Program-made: the position numbers and the translations under genes | Notes under the pieces: generated by a model | Databases searched by the model: none | What the model was told of the DNA's origin: nothing | What the model saw: only the letters and a program-made list of their open reading frames with translations | Shown here: positions 1 through 7,414 of the stretch, in pieces | Position numbering within the stretch: the stretch's first letter is position 1 | How the letters are laid out: each line of letters opens with the position of its first letter | NCBI RefSeq assembly: GCF_022758885.1 | Contig: NZ_JALEBH010000001.1 | Location: forward strand, 3,007,501-3,071,500 | Direction of reading: 5' to 3' | Source of the DNA: Sphingobium sp. BYY-5 | Lineage (GTDB): Bacteria; Pseudomonadota; Alphaproteobacteria; Sphingomonadales; Sphingomonadaceae | Length of the DNA: 64,000 nt

Positions 1-176
1 CGGGCTTCTACGACCAGTTGATCGGTTTCAACCGGCAGATGGTGGAAGCAGGCTTCATCCGGGCGCAACATGCCGGGATATTGATCCATGCGGACAGTAT
101 CGAGGCGCTGATCGACGCCATGGCCGCCTATCAGCCGCACGAGACGATCTTCGCGATGAAGGCGGCGCGGCTTTGA
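1..176 (+). CDS. LOG family protein, C-terminal end only (partial)
   Basis: Only the last 57 codons are present; the gene enters from the left edge. The visible protein runs GFYDQLIGFNRQMVEAGF, then AGILIHADSIEALIDAM and ends in MKAARL. This matches the C-terminus of the LOG/TIGR00730 Rossmann-fold family (cytokinin-riboside-monophosphate phosphoribohydrolases, formerly called lysine decarboxylases), in which GxYxxLxxFxxxMVxxGF is typical. The catalytic PGGxGT motif lies outside the window, so the call rests on the tail alone. The stop is followed after 10 bases by a palindromic repeat. Confidence 0.75.
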   Translation, partial: GFYDQLIGFNRQMVEAGFIRAQHAGILIHADSIEALIDAMAAYQPHETIFAMKAARL

Positions 177-186
177 AATTATAGTT

Positions 187-281
187 CCCCTCCCGCTTGC
201 GGGAGGGGTTAGGGGAGGGCATGTCTCCGGCTGTGATCCTGACAGACCCTCCCCCGGCCCCTCCCGCAAGCGGGAGGGGAG
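187..281. repeat. Palindromic intergenic repeat with two inverted GC-rich hairpins
   Basis: CCCCTCCCGCTTGCGGGAGG opens a perfect hairpin at 187-208, and the same palindrome with an AAG loop occurs near 260-281. GGGGAGGG and CCCTCCCCC lie between them in inverted order, so the whole segment can fold as one long stem. It resembles the extragenic palindromes common in sphingomonads. It abuts or overlaps the 5' end of the phytoene synthase gene, and translating it gives a proline-rich peptide (DPPPAPPASGRG) that looks repeat-derived. Confidence 0.7.
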
Positions 282-1204
282 AATTGGTCGCCCACGCCCG
301 CGACAGCATCGCGCGCGGGTCCAAGTCCTTCGCCATGGCGTCCAAGTTGTTCGATCGCGTTACCCGCGAGCGGGCATGGCTGCTCTATGCCTGGTGCCGC
401 AAGTGCGACGATATCGCCGATGGGCAGGATCATGGCGGGACGCTGCGGGGCGTGGCGGACGGGCAGGCGCGCCTGTCGACCATCCGGGTGTTGACCGACG
501 CGGCGCTGCGGGGCGATCCGACCGGCGATCCGGCCTTTGACGGATTCGGCCTGGTAATGCGCGAGTGCGCGATTCCCCCCCGCTATGCCCATGACCTGAT
601 CGAGGGCTTTGCGCTCGACGCGCGCGACTGGCGGCCGCGCAGCGAGGCGGACATGTTGCACTATTGCTATCATGTCGCGGGCGCGGTCGGCTGCATGATG
701 GCGGTGCTGATGGGGGTCGATCCGCAGGATCAGGCGACGCTTGACCGGGCCTGTGACCTGGGCCTTGCCTTCCAGCTTGCCAATATCGCCCGCGACATCA
801 GCGAGGATGAGGCGGCGGATCGTTGCTACCTGCCAGAAGCGTGGCTGGTGGAGATGGATATCCCGCCCGGCGAGCATATGAAGCCCTGGGCGCGGCCGCG
901 TCTGGCGGTGCTGGCGCGGCGTATGGCCGACATGGCGGCCGCCTATGAGGAAAGCGCCCGCCATGGCACCGGCGCGCTGCCGCTGCGCGCGGCCTGGGCG
1001 GTGCTGGCGGCGGCGGGCATCTATGGCGATATCGCGCGGGAAGTCGCGCGGCGAGGCGAACGGGCCTGGGATCATCGAGTGGTGACGCCCACGCGCGACA
1101 AGCTGGGCTGGGTGATCCGGGCAGGTTGCCAGGTGCCGGGCCGTGCACGCCGCTGGCCCGCCGACGCGCCACGCGACACAAAGCTTTGGACCCGGCCGAC
1201 CTGA
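221..1204 (+). CDS. crtB: Phytoene synthase (squalene/phytoene synthase family)
   Basis: It condenses two geranylgeranyl diphosphates to phytoene, the first committed step of carotenoid synthesis. Family signatures are clear: RGSKSFAMASKLFD and RAWLLYAWCRKCDDIAD (first Asp-rich motif DDIAD), YCYHVAGAVGCMM, and LANIARDISEDEAADRCYLP (second Asp-rich motif). The start is uncertain. ATG 221 lies inside the palindromic repeat and the first 21 residues would be repeat translation. TTG 284 begins LVAHARDSI, where homology starts, and has GGAGGGGA at ideal spacing, so the true protein may start at 284 (306 residues). No other carotenoid gene is nearby. The repeat at the 5' end may have replaced the original start region. 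Confidence 0.9.
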   Translation: MSPAVILTDPPPAPPASGRGELVAHARDSIARGSKSFAMASKLFDRVTRERAWLLYAWCRKCDDIADGQDHGGTLRGVADGQARLSTIRVLTDAALRGDPTGDPAFDGFGLVMRECAIPPRYAHDLIEGFALDARDWRPRSEADMLHYCYHVAGAVGCMMAVLMGVDPQDQATLDRACDLGLAFQLANIARDISEDEAADRCYLPEAWLVEMDIPPGEHMKPWARPRLAVLARRMADMAAAYEESARHGTGALPLRAAWAVLAAAGIYGDIAREVARRGERAWDHRVVTPTRDKLGWVIRAGCQVPGRARRWPADAPRDTKLWTRPT

Positions 1205-1234
1205 ACAAAAAGACCGATGCTTTCGCATAAGAAA

Positions 1235-1257
1235 ATCCTCCCCTGCCAGGGGAGGAT
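1235..1257. repeat. Short palindromic repeat (ATCCTCCCC / GGGGAGGAT)
   Basis: A 9-bp perfect stem, ATCCTCCCC and GGGGAGGAT, with a 5-base loop lies 30 bases after the crtB stop. The same stem sequence recurs at about 56930-57047. It may serve as the crtB terminator hairpin, but it has no T-run. Confidence 0.55.
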
Positions 1258-1308
1258 GAAGGATTACCCCCGGATGCGCGCGCTGAATTTGCAAACGGCA
1301 TAATCGCC

Positions 1309-1339
1309 AAAAAAAGGGCCGGTACTTTCGTACCAGCCC
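1309..1339 (-). terminator. Rho-independent terminator after amtB
   Basis: On the minus strand, GGGCTGGTAC, a GAAA tetraloop and GTACCGGCCC form a 10-bp stem (one mismatch), followed by a run of seven T. It lies about 75 bases downstream of the amtB stop and should end the glnK-amtB transcript. Confidence 0.85.
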
Positions 1340-1412
1340 AAGGCATGTTCGCAGGAGGAACAAGGTGGGGCGGGCGGGCCATGTCCCGATCGGGCGGCCC
1401 GCCCTGCCAAAT

Positions 1413-2756
1413 TTATAGGTTGTAGGCGCGCTCGCCATGTTCACCGAGGTCGAGGCCTTCATATTCGACCTCCTGGCTGACCCGCAGACCGGTGACGGCC
1501 TTGGCGATGAAGATGGCGATGGCGGTGCCGATCCCCGCCCAGAGGATGGTCACGACGACCGCTTCGATCTGGACGAGCAGCTTGGCGCCGATCTCATAGT
1601 CCGCAGCGCCGGGGCCACCGAAGGCAGGCGAGTAGACGATGGCGGTGCCGATGGCACCGATCATGCCGCCGATGCCGTGGATGCCGAAGGCGTCCAGCGA
1701 GTCGTCATAGCCAAGCTTAGGCTTGAGGACGGTGACGGCATAGAAGCAGACGATCGAGGCGACGGCGCCCAGGATGATCGCACCGAACGGACCGGAGTTG
1801 CCGGCGGCCGGGGTGACAGCGACGAGGCCGGCGATGATGCCCGAGCAGAAGCCCAGTGCCGAACCCTTGTGACCGTTCAGCTTTTCGGCAAGCATCCAGA
1901 ACAGACCGGCGGACGCGGTGGCGACGAAGGTGTTGATCATCGCGAGCGCTGCCGAGCCATTGGCTTCCAGCGCCGAACCGGCGTTGAAGCCGAACCAGCC
2001 GACCCACAGCAGGCCGGTGCCGACGCCGGTCAGCGTCAGGCTGTGCGGCGGCATGGGTTCCTTGGGATAGCCGATACGCTTGCCCAGGATGATCGCGGCG
2101 ACCAGCGCGGAAACGCCGGCGTTGATATGCACCACGGTGCCGCCCGCGAAGTCGAGGGCGCCGGCCTTGAAGAAATAGCCGCTTGCCGCCCATACCATGT
2201 GCGCGATCGGGTAATAGACGATCGTCAGCCAGATCGCTGCGAAGACCATCACGGCCGAGAATTTGATGCGCTCGACCACCGAACCCAGCACCAGCGCGAT
2301 CGTGATCGCGGAGAAGGTCATCTGGAAGCAGACGAAGACATATTCGGGAATTTCGACGCCGGCGGTGAAGGTCGCCGCTTGCGAAGCGGGCGTGATACTC
2401 TTCAGGAAGGCCTTGTCGAAGGTCGAGACGACGTTGGAGAGGCCGCTGGTGTAATCCGGACCGAAGGCCATCGAATAGCCGTAGATCACCCAGAGCAGCA
2501 TCGCGAGGCAGGCCACCGCGCCGATCTGCGTCATGACCGACAGCATGTTCTTGGTGCGGACGAGGCCGCCATAGAAGAGGGCCAGGCCCGGCAGGATCAT
2601 CGCCAGGACCAGGATGGTCGAGGTCATCATCCAGGCGGTGTCGCCCTTGTCGACCGTGGCGGCGGGCGTCGCCGCCTGCGCCCAGGCGGGCAGGGCGGCA
2701 AAGAGCGAGAAGGCCGCAGCCCCCGCCACGCCGCCGAGTTTCTTGGAAAAGGTCAT
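1413..2756 (-). CDS. amtB: Ammonium transporter AmtB
   Basis: Inner-membrane ammonium channel of the Amt/MEP/Rh family, 447 residues. The start at 2756 (MTFSKKLGG) is preceded by AGAAGGGGG and gives a cleavable signal peptide ending AWAQA, as in other bacterial Amt proteins; the longer open frame upstream is antisense to glnK. Family motifs include the long hydrophobic array beginning DTAWMMTSTILVLAMILPGLA, FYGGLVRTKNMLS, DFAGGTVVHINAG (pore His region) and a second pore His in FGIHGIGGMIGAIGT. It lies 13 bases after glnK, the usual order for the PII regulator that gates the channel. Transcription is probably driven by the sigma-54 promoter upstream of glnK. Confidence 0.97.
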   Translation of the reverse strand: MTFSKKLGGVAGAAAFSLFAALPAWAQAATPAATVDKGDTAWMMTSTILVLAMILPGLALFYGGLVRTKNMLSVMTQIGAVACLAMLLWVIYGYSMAFGPDYTSGLSNVVSTFDKAFLKSITPASQAATFTAGVEIPEYVFVCFQMTFSAITIALVLGSVVERIKFSAVMVFAAIWLTIVYYPIAHMVWAASGYFFKAGALDFAGGTVVHINAGVSALVAAIILGKRIGYPKEPMPPHSLTLTGVGTGLLWVGWFGFNAGSALEANGSAALAMINTFVATASAGLFWMLAEKLNGHKGSALGFCSGIIAGLVAVTPAAGNSGPFGAIILGAVASIVCFYAVTVLKPKLGYDDSLDAFGIHGIGGMIGAIGTAIVYSPAFGGPGAADYEIGAKLLVQIEAVVVTILWAGIGTAIAIFIAKAVTGLRVSQEVEYEGLDLGEHGERAYNL

Positions 2757-2769
2757 TATTTCCCCCTTC

Positions 2770-3108
2770 TTACAGCGCGGTTTCGCCGGTCTCGCCGGTG
2801 CGGATGCGCACGGCCTGACCGACATCGAGGACGAAGATCTTGCCATCGCCGATGGCGCCCGAATTGGCCGCCGCCTGGGTCGCTTCCACGACACGCGGCG
2901 CGAGGTCGTCGTCGCAGACCACCTCGATCTTGATCTTGGGAACCATGTTGGTCGAATATTCGGCGCCGCGGTAGATTTCGGTCTGCCCCTTTTGACGACC
3001 AAAGCCCTTCACTTCGCTGACCGTCATACCGGCGATGCCGAGCGAGGAGAGTGCCTCGCGGACATCGTCAAGCTTGAACGGCTTGATGATAGCCATGACA
3101 AGTTTCAT
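2770..3108 (-). CDS. glnK: Nitrogen regulatory PII protein
   Basis: A 112-residue PII signal protein, the standard family length, which senses 2-oxoglutarate and ATP/ADP and binds AmtB. The N-terminus MKLVMAIIKPFKLDDVREAL is typical. The T-loop contains YRGAEYSTNMVPK with the uridylylation Tyr at position 51, and the C-terminal signature GDGKIFVLDV with AVRIRTGE is intact. GGGGG lies just upstream of ATG 3108. The amtB linkage and sigma-54/NtrC-type promoter favour GlnK over GlnB. Confidence 0.96.
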   Translation of the reverse strand: MKLVMAIIKPFKLDDVREALSSLGIAGMTVSEVKGFGRQKGQTEIYRGAEYSTNMVPKIKIEVVCDDDLAPRVVEATQAAANSGAIGDGKIFVLDVGQAVRIRTGETGETAL

Positions 3109-3144
3109 GTCGCCCCCTGTTACTGGTGTGCGGAACCATAGTTA

Positions 3145-3159
3145 GCAAGAGGCGTGCCA
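3145..3159 (-). promoter_or_regulatory. Sigma-54 (RpoN) -24/-12 promoter of glnK-amtB
   Basis: The minus strand reads TGGCACGCCTCTTGC, an exact match to the sigma-54 core TGGCAC-N5-TTGC. It lies 37-51 bases upstream of the glnK ATG, in the correct orientation. The rpoN gene itself is at 10515-12041. Confidence 0.9.
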
Positions 3160-3212
3160 AATCGATAAAGACGGGTTCATGCGGGCTTGTGGTGCGATGC
3201 TTCGTGATGCAG

Positions 3213-3258
3213 CGCCGAAAAAATGGGCAGCGGTCCGCTGCTGCCTAAAAATTGGGCA
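3213..3258 (-). promoter_or_regulatory. Two tandem NtrC-like enhancer sites
   Basis: TGCCTAAAAATTGGGCA at 3242-3258 is a 17-bp interrupted palindrome (TGCC-N9-GGCA, A/T-rich centre) resembling NtrC sites (TGCACY-N5-GGTGCA). A similar weaker site, CGCCGAAAAAATGGGCA, lies at 3213-3229. Their left edges are 29 bases apart, about three helical turns, and they sit some 55-100 bases upstream of the sigma-54 core, where NtrC dimers normally bind. Binding is inferred, not shown. Confidence 0.6.
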
Positions 3259-3265
3259 GGGTTGC

Positions 3266-3841
3266 CTACCAGTGGCCGCCTTCAGCCACCGCGCTGGCTT
3301 CTTCCGGCAGGGTTTCTCGGCCGAGCGCTGCGTTACGGTGGGGAAAGCGACCGAAGCGGGTGATGATCGCATGATGCTGGCGGGCGAAGTCCAGCGATTT
3401 CGCGTCGCCCGCGCCTTTGAACAGGGTCAGGGACAGTTCCTGGTCTTCGCGCGCCTCGCTATGCTGGAACGGCATGTAGAAGAAGAGGCGTCCGGCGCCG
3501 CCGATCTGGATGTCATAGCCCAGGGCGATGGCGCCGCGCGCCACGTCCCGCGCCAGCGCGTCGGTGGCGAAGGCCAGGGACTGGTCGCGGAACATGTTGC
3601 GCGGCATCTGGTCGAACAGCAGCACGGCGGCGAGCGCATCGTCGGCCCGGTCGAGAAAAACCTCCGGCGGCAGGGCGCGTTTTTCCGCCCACAGCGCTTC
3701 GAAGCGAGCGGCGCAAAGCTGGTCGAGCGCGGGATCATGGCCCCACCATCCCGCTTCGCCCACCTGGTTGAACCAGAAATCGAGCAGCGCCGCCGCCCAG
3801 TCGGCGGTGATCGCATCATGGCTGTCGGTCAGCATGTTCAT
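3266..3841 (-). CDS. DUF924 family protein
   Basis: A 191-residue protein with DUF924 (YPO2291-like, all-helical) signatures: DFWFNQVGEAGWWGHDP near the N-terminus, VLLFDQMPRNMFRD in the middle, LFFYMPFQHSE, and the C-terminal RFGRFPHRNAALGR. The biochemical role is unknown. ATG 3841 is used; the frame can be extended to a TTG at 3862 with no better ribosome site. It ends 157 bases upstream of glnK on the same strand, so the glnK control region lies between them. Confidence 0.9.
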   Translation of the reverse strand: MNMLTDSHDAITADWAAALLDFWFNQVGEAGWWGHDPALDQLCAARFEALWAEKRALPPEVFLDRADDALAAVLLFDQMPRNMFRDQSLAFATDALARDVARGAIALGYDIQIGGAGRLFFYMPFQHSEAREDQELSLTLFKGAGDAKSLDFARQHHAIITRFGRFPHRNAALGRETLPEEASAVAEGGHW

Positions 3842-3925
3842 GCTTTCATAAGCGACGGACAAAGGGCACGGTTCCGCCGTTCGTGCCGCATCCGGCTCCG
3901 GTCGCCGCGCCGCCGGCCGGCGTTT

Positions 3926-5380
3926 TCAGGCTGCCGTGCCGCCCACGGTAAGGCCTTCCAGCAGCAAGGTCGGCTGGCCGACGCCCGCTGGCACGCTCTG
4001 CCCGCCCTTGCCGCACATGCCGATACCTTCGTCCAACGCCCAGTCGTGGCCGATGCCGACCACCTTGGTCAGGGCGGTCGGGCCGTCGCCGATCAGGGTC
4101 GCGCCCTTGATCGGATCGGTGAGCTTGCCATTTTCGACCTTGTACGCCTCGGTGCAGGAGAAGACGAACTTGCCCGATACGATGTCCACCTGACCGCCGC
4201 CGAAGCTCTTGGCGAAAATGCCGGACTTCATGCGGCTGAGCAGTTCCTCCGGATCGTCCTGACCGCCCTTGATGAAGGTGTTGGTCATGCGCGGCATGGG
4301 CGCATGGGCGTAGCTTTCGCGACGGCCGTTGCCGGTGGGCGCGACGCCCATCAGCCGGGCGTTGAGGCGGTCCTGCATATAGCCCTTGAGGATACCGTCC
4401 TCGATCAGGATATTTTCCTGCGTTGGCGTGCCTTCATCGTCGATCGATAGCGAGCCGCGACGGTCCAGGATGCTGCCGTCATCCACCACGGTGACGCCGT
4501 GCGCGGCGACCCGCTGGCCGACGCGGCCGGAAAAGGCGCTGGTGCCCTTGCGGTTGAAATCGCCCTCCAGGCCGTGGCCGATCGCCTCATGCACCAGCAC
4601 GCCAGGCCAGCCGGGGCCGAGTAGCACGGTCATTTCCCCGGCGGGGGCGGCCACCGATCGCATGTTGACGCGCGCCTGGGCCAGCGCTTCGTCAATGGCG
4701 CGGTTCCAGACGCTCTTGTCCATTACCTGGTCGTAGAGATAGCGGCCGCCTACGCCGAACACGCCGGTTTCGCGCCGGCCATTTTCCTCCAGGATGATGG
4801 AGACGTTGAGGCGCACCAGCGGACGGATGTCGGTCGCGGTGAAGCCGTCGGCGCGGACGATTTCCACGACCGACCAGCTTCCGGCCAGGCTGACGGACAC
4901 CTGGGCGACGCGCGGGTCGCGAGCGCGGGCGGCGGCGTCGATCTCGGCGCAGAGTTTCACCTTCTCGGCGAAGGGAACGATCTCCAGCGGGTTGGCGTCG
5001 GTATAGAGGTGGCGGTTGGTGCGCTGCGGCGGCGGGGCGGGCTGACCGTTGGCCGGATCGAGCAGGGCCAGCGTCTGCGCCGCCTTGCGGATCGCGGCAT
5101 CGCTGATGTCGTTGGCATGGGCAAAGCCTGTCATCTCGCCCGACACGCCGCGCAGGCCGAAGCCCGCGTCGGTCGAATAGTCGGCGGTCTTGAGGCGGCC
5201 GTCATCGAAGCCGAAGGCCTCGCTCGCCCGATATTGCAGATATAGCTCGCCATCATCGCAGGCGGCCAGCGCTTCGGCCGTCAGGCGACGCGCGCCATCG
5301 GGATCGAGCAGGCCGGGGCGATAGAGAAGGCCACGGGCGTCGGTGAAGCCTGAGATGAGCGGGGGAGCGAGTTCGGTCAT
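3926..5380 (-). CDS. tldD: Metalloprotease TldD
   Basis: Zinc protease subunit of the TldD/TldE (PmbA) heterodimer, which matures or degrades small peptides. It has 484 residues, about the usual size. The zinc motif HEAIGHGLEGDF fits HExxxH and is followed by the conserved FNRKGTSAFSGRVGQRVA. Further conserved blocks are GYMQDRLNARLMG with MPRMTNTFI, and the C-terminal GMCGKGGQSVPAGVGQP. ATG 5380 was chosen because the extra upstream codons have no homology character. The TldE partner is not in this window. Confidence 0.96.
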   Translation of the reverse strand: MTELAPPLISGFTDARGLLYRPGLLDPDGARRLTAEALAACDDGELYLQYRASEAFGFDDGRLKTADYSTDAGFGLRGVSGEMTGFAHANDISDAAIRKAAQTLALLDPANGQPAPPPQRTNRHLYTDANPLEIVPFAEKVKLCAEIDAAARARDPRVAQVSVSLAGSWSVVEIVRADGFTATDIRPLVRLNVSIILEENGRRETGVFGVGGRYLYDQVMDKSVWNRAIDEALAQARVNMRSVAAPAGEMTVLLGPGWPGVLVHEAIGHGLEGDFNRKGTSAFSGRVGQRVAAHGVTVVDDGSILDRRGSLSIDDEGTPTQENILIEDGILKGYMQDRLNARLMGVAPTGNGRRESYAHAPMPRMTNTFIKGGQDDPEELLSRMKSGIFAKSFGGGQVDIVSGKFVFSCTEAYKVENGKLTDPIKGATLIGDGPTALTKVVGIGHDWALDEGIGMCGKGGQSVPAGVGQPTLLLEGLTVGGTAA

Positions 5381-5435
5381 GCCGCCCGATATAGGGGCGA
5401 CAATAGCCAAGCCCAATGGAAAATTTAGAGGCGCT

Positions 5436-5663
5436 TTAGAGGCTGGCGCCCGAAGCGATGTCCGGCCTGGTCACGACGTCGGCATTGTCGGCGACGCCGC
5501 CGATCAGCACGAAGCGGCGATCGCAATAGCCGCAATCGACATAGCCATGCTCGTCAATTTCCAGGAAGACGCGCGGATGGCCGAGGGCGGCGGGAATGTC
5601 TCCCGAACCGTCGCAGGAAACGCGGGACTTGGAGACTCGGATGATTTCAGGCGGCTGGATCAT
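5436..5663 (-). CDS. Zinc-finger CHCC domain protein
   Basis: A small 75-residue protein of the zf-CHCC family, related to the zinc domain of the NDUFS6/13-kDa complex I subunit. Conserved ligands appear as CDGSGD, the GHPRVFLEI segment, and CGYCDRRFVL (CxxC). Bacterial members are widespread single-domain proteins of uncertain role. ATG 5663 (MIQPPEIIRVSK) is preferred over an in-frame TTG two codons upstream. Confidence 0.88.
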   Translation of the reverse strand: MIQPPEIIRVSKSRVSCDGSGDIPAALGHPRVFLEIDEHGYVDCGYCDRRFVLIGGVADNADVVTRPDIASGASL

Positions 5664-5712
5664 GGACAATGGCGTTAGCAGCGGCGAGGGTGCGCTGCAA
5701 TATGCCGTGGCG

Positions 5713-5895
5713 CTACATCAGCGGCCAATGGAGCGGCGTGCAGGATGCCGGATCGCCCTTCATCGCCCGAACAGCCGGTTTCCAGTCGGCATGATCGCTG
5801 GCCGCCATCACCGCAAGTGGTGAGAGCATCAGCAGGACCGGCGCGAAACTGCCGCCAAGAAAGGCTGCGAACGTCATGCAGTAACAGTGCTGCAT
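5713..5895 (-). CDS. Possible small exported protein
   Basis: A 60-codon ORF with a signal-peptide-like N-terminus: from Met7, MTFAAFLGGSFAPVLLMLSP followed by a small-residue AVMAA cleavage region. The short mature part is DHADWKPAVRAMKGDPASC. I recognise no family. It lies alone between the CHCC protein and tRNA-Val. An overlapping 89-codon frame on the same strand has no signal or hydrophobic structure and looks like a shadow. True expression is unproven. Confidence 0.4.
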   Translation of the reverse strand: MQHCYCMTFAAFLGGSFAPVLLMLSPLAVMAASDHADWKPAVRAMKGDPASCTPLHWPLM

Positions 5896-5963
5896 TCACG
5901 CTTGCTGCAGGATGAACGTTACGGCTGCGGATCGGCGTGTGCATGCACGCTTGATCGCAAGAC

Positions 5964-6039
5964 TGGTGGGCGATGACGGGCTCGAACCGCCGACATTCTC
6001 GGTGTAAACGAGACGCTCTACCAACTGAGCTAATCGCCC
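5964..6039 (-). tRNA. tRNA-Val (anticodon TAC)
   Basis: The minus strand folds as a standard cloverleaf. The acceptor arm is GGGCGAT/ATCGCCC, the D arm is GCTCAGTTGGTAGAGC, and the anticodon loop TTTACAC gives TAC, reading the valine codon GUA. The T arm contains GGTTCGAGCC, and discriminator A with CCA is encoded in the DNA. Length is 76 bases. Confidence 0.97.
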
Positions 6040-6104
6040 CCTTCGGGTTCGCGCCTATCTAGGGATATCCGGCGCGGGGTCAAGCGGTCAATCGAGCGAA
6101 GGGG

Positions 6105-7106
6105 TCATCGGGCGAGCAGGCGGCGGCTGGCGCCGAACCAGCGCATCAGCGATTCGGCCGTCTCCTGCGCCAGGGTGATGAAGACGCGGCGGCCGTCATG
6201 CGGGTCGGCCTGCCGCTCCACCAGCCCCTTGTCGGTGAGCGTGCGAATCCAGCGCAGGGCGGTGGTCGGCGGCACGGCGGCGGCAATGCAGAGGCTGGAA
6301 ACGGATACGCGCTCCTGCTCCAGCCGGGCGGCGAGCAGGTCGAGCAGCATGTCCCAGGCCGGATCGGCGAACAGGTCGCCGGGCAGGAAATCCGCGCGGA
6401 TGCGGCGCGCACGGAGCAGGTCGCGAACCTGCTGCGGGGAGATGGCGGGCAGGTCGGCCGGGCGCGCCGTCGTGCTGATGGGCGCGAGCGTGGGCATACC
6501 GGCATAATCGCTCGGCCGGTCGGAGATGCGCGGCCCCAGGTCGAAGGAGGGAGGAGCAAGGCGGCTGCGCTGGGTCAGGGCGTCGAGCGTGCGGGCGAGG
6601 CGGCCGACCTCCTCGCTCAACTGCTGGAGCCGCACATTTTCCCGATCCATTTCATGGACGCTGCCGCTGATCGGCCGATGCTCGCCCGCCGCCACCAGGG
6701 CTGCGGCCAGTTCGGTCCGGTCGGGATCGCAGAGCAATTGGGTATGGGGGCTGCGCACGCAGGCGAAGGCGAGTTCGACCGTTTCCCAGCCCGCCACCAG
6801 GATCACCGCCATGCCGGTCTGGATCGCCTGGGTTTCGACCTGGACCAGCAAACGTTCCAGCGTCGGCGTGAAGGTGGGGCAAAAGAGCAGCAGCGCGTCG
6901 CATTGCACCTGCGCATCCAGCCGGGTCGACGCTTCGGTCAGGTCGGCAACACCCAGCAGGCGCAGGCCGGCCGCTTGCGCCACCGGCGCCAGATCCTGGA
7001 CATCGGCCCAGTCCGCCACGACCAGAAGACCGGCGCGTTCGTCGCGCGGCGCAAGCGGCGCGGCATTGCCTGGCAACGGCTGGGCGTAGGAAAAATCTTC
7101 CATCAT
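6105..7106 (-). CDS. Winged-helix (MarR-like) regulator with N-terminal receiver-like domain
   Basis: 333 residues in two parts. Residues about 25-145 alternate strands and helices like a response-regulator receiver (AGLLVVADWADVQ, CDALLLFCPTFTP, GMAVILVAGWE). The position expected for the phospho-Asp is hydrophobic, so this domain is probably not phosphorylated. A short coiled segment (MDRENVRLQQLSEEVGRLA) and a Pro-rich linker lead to a C-terminal winged helix of MarR type (ATALRWIRTLTDKGLVERQ-like helix, then DPHDGRRVFITL wing). It is likely a DNA-binding regulator whose signal is unknown. Nothing next to it suggests a target. Confidence 0.8.
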   Translation of the reverse strand: MMEDFSYAQPLPGNAAPLAPRDERAGLLVVADWADVQDLAPVAQAAGLRLLGVADLTEASTRLDAQVQCDALLLFCPTFTPTLERLLVQVETQAIQTGMAVILVAGWETVELAFACVRSPHTQLLCDPDRTELAAALVAAGEHRPISGSVHEMDRENVRLQQLSEEVGRLARTLDALTQRSRLAPPSFDLGPRISDRPSDYAGMPTLAPISTTARPADLPAISPQQVRDLLRARRIRADFLPGDLFADPAWDMLLDLLAARLEQERVSVSSLCIAAAVPPTTALRWIRTLTDKGLVERQADPHDGRRVFITLAQETAESLMRWFGASRRLLAR

Positions 7107-7338
7107 GGTCCGAATCCTGTTCTAGCTTCGTTCCGGAGACTAAAGCAAGAACGGATCGGTTCAGCCCGATCATCGGCCATTATGGAGCGAAGTTGGAAGA
7201 AGGCGTGGATTGGCGCTTTCTGCTACGCCCGGTTCGGTCCGTTTTCCATCCGGCCCGATGCCATCGCGGGGCGAAAGTCGAGGAACTTTCCTATCCTCTT
7301 AAGAAAGGATGATGATCGGTCCATAATGGAGTCAAACC
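7107..7338. other. Gene-free stretch upstream of the winged-helix regulator
   Basis: No convincing ORF. It contains the presumed promoter region of the regulator at 7106 and leads into the hairpin repeat at 7339-7412. Nothing else was recognised. Confidence 0.5.
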
Positions 7339-7412
7339 TCAGAGTTTGTTTGAAAATGCGCGGAAGAGTGCATTTTGAGAGGGCTGGTGCCGCTATGCGC
7401 CGAAAGGCGCAT
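7339..7412. repeat. Mosaic hairpin repeat, short copy
   Basis: Two hairpins in tandem. The first, TTGAAAATGCGCGGAAGAGT followed by GCATTTTGAG, spans about 7349-7380. The second, ATGCGCCGAAAGGCGCAT, spans 7395-7412. Both are homologous in inverted orientation to 54041-54184, where a roughly 70-bp palindrome separates them. The repeat ends 3 bases before the transaminase stop codon, so it may double as that gene's 3' hairpin. Confidence 0.75.
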
Positions 7413-7414
7413 CT

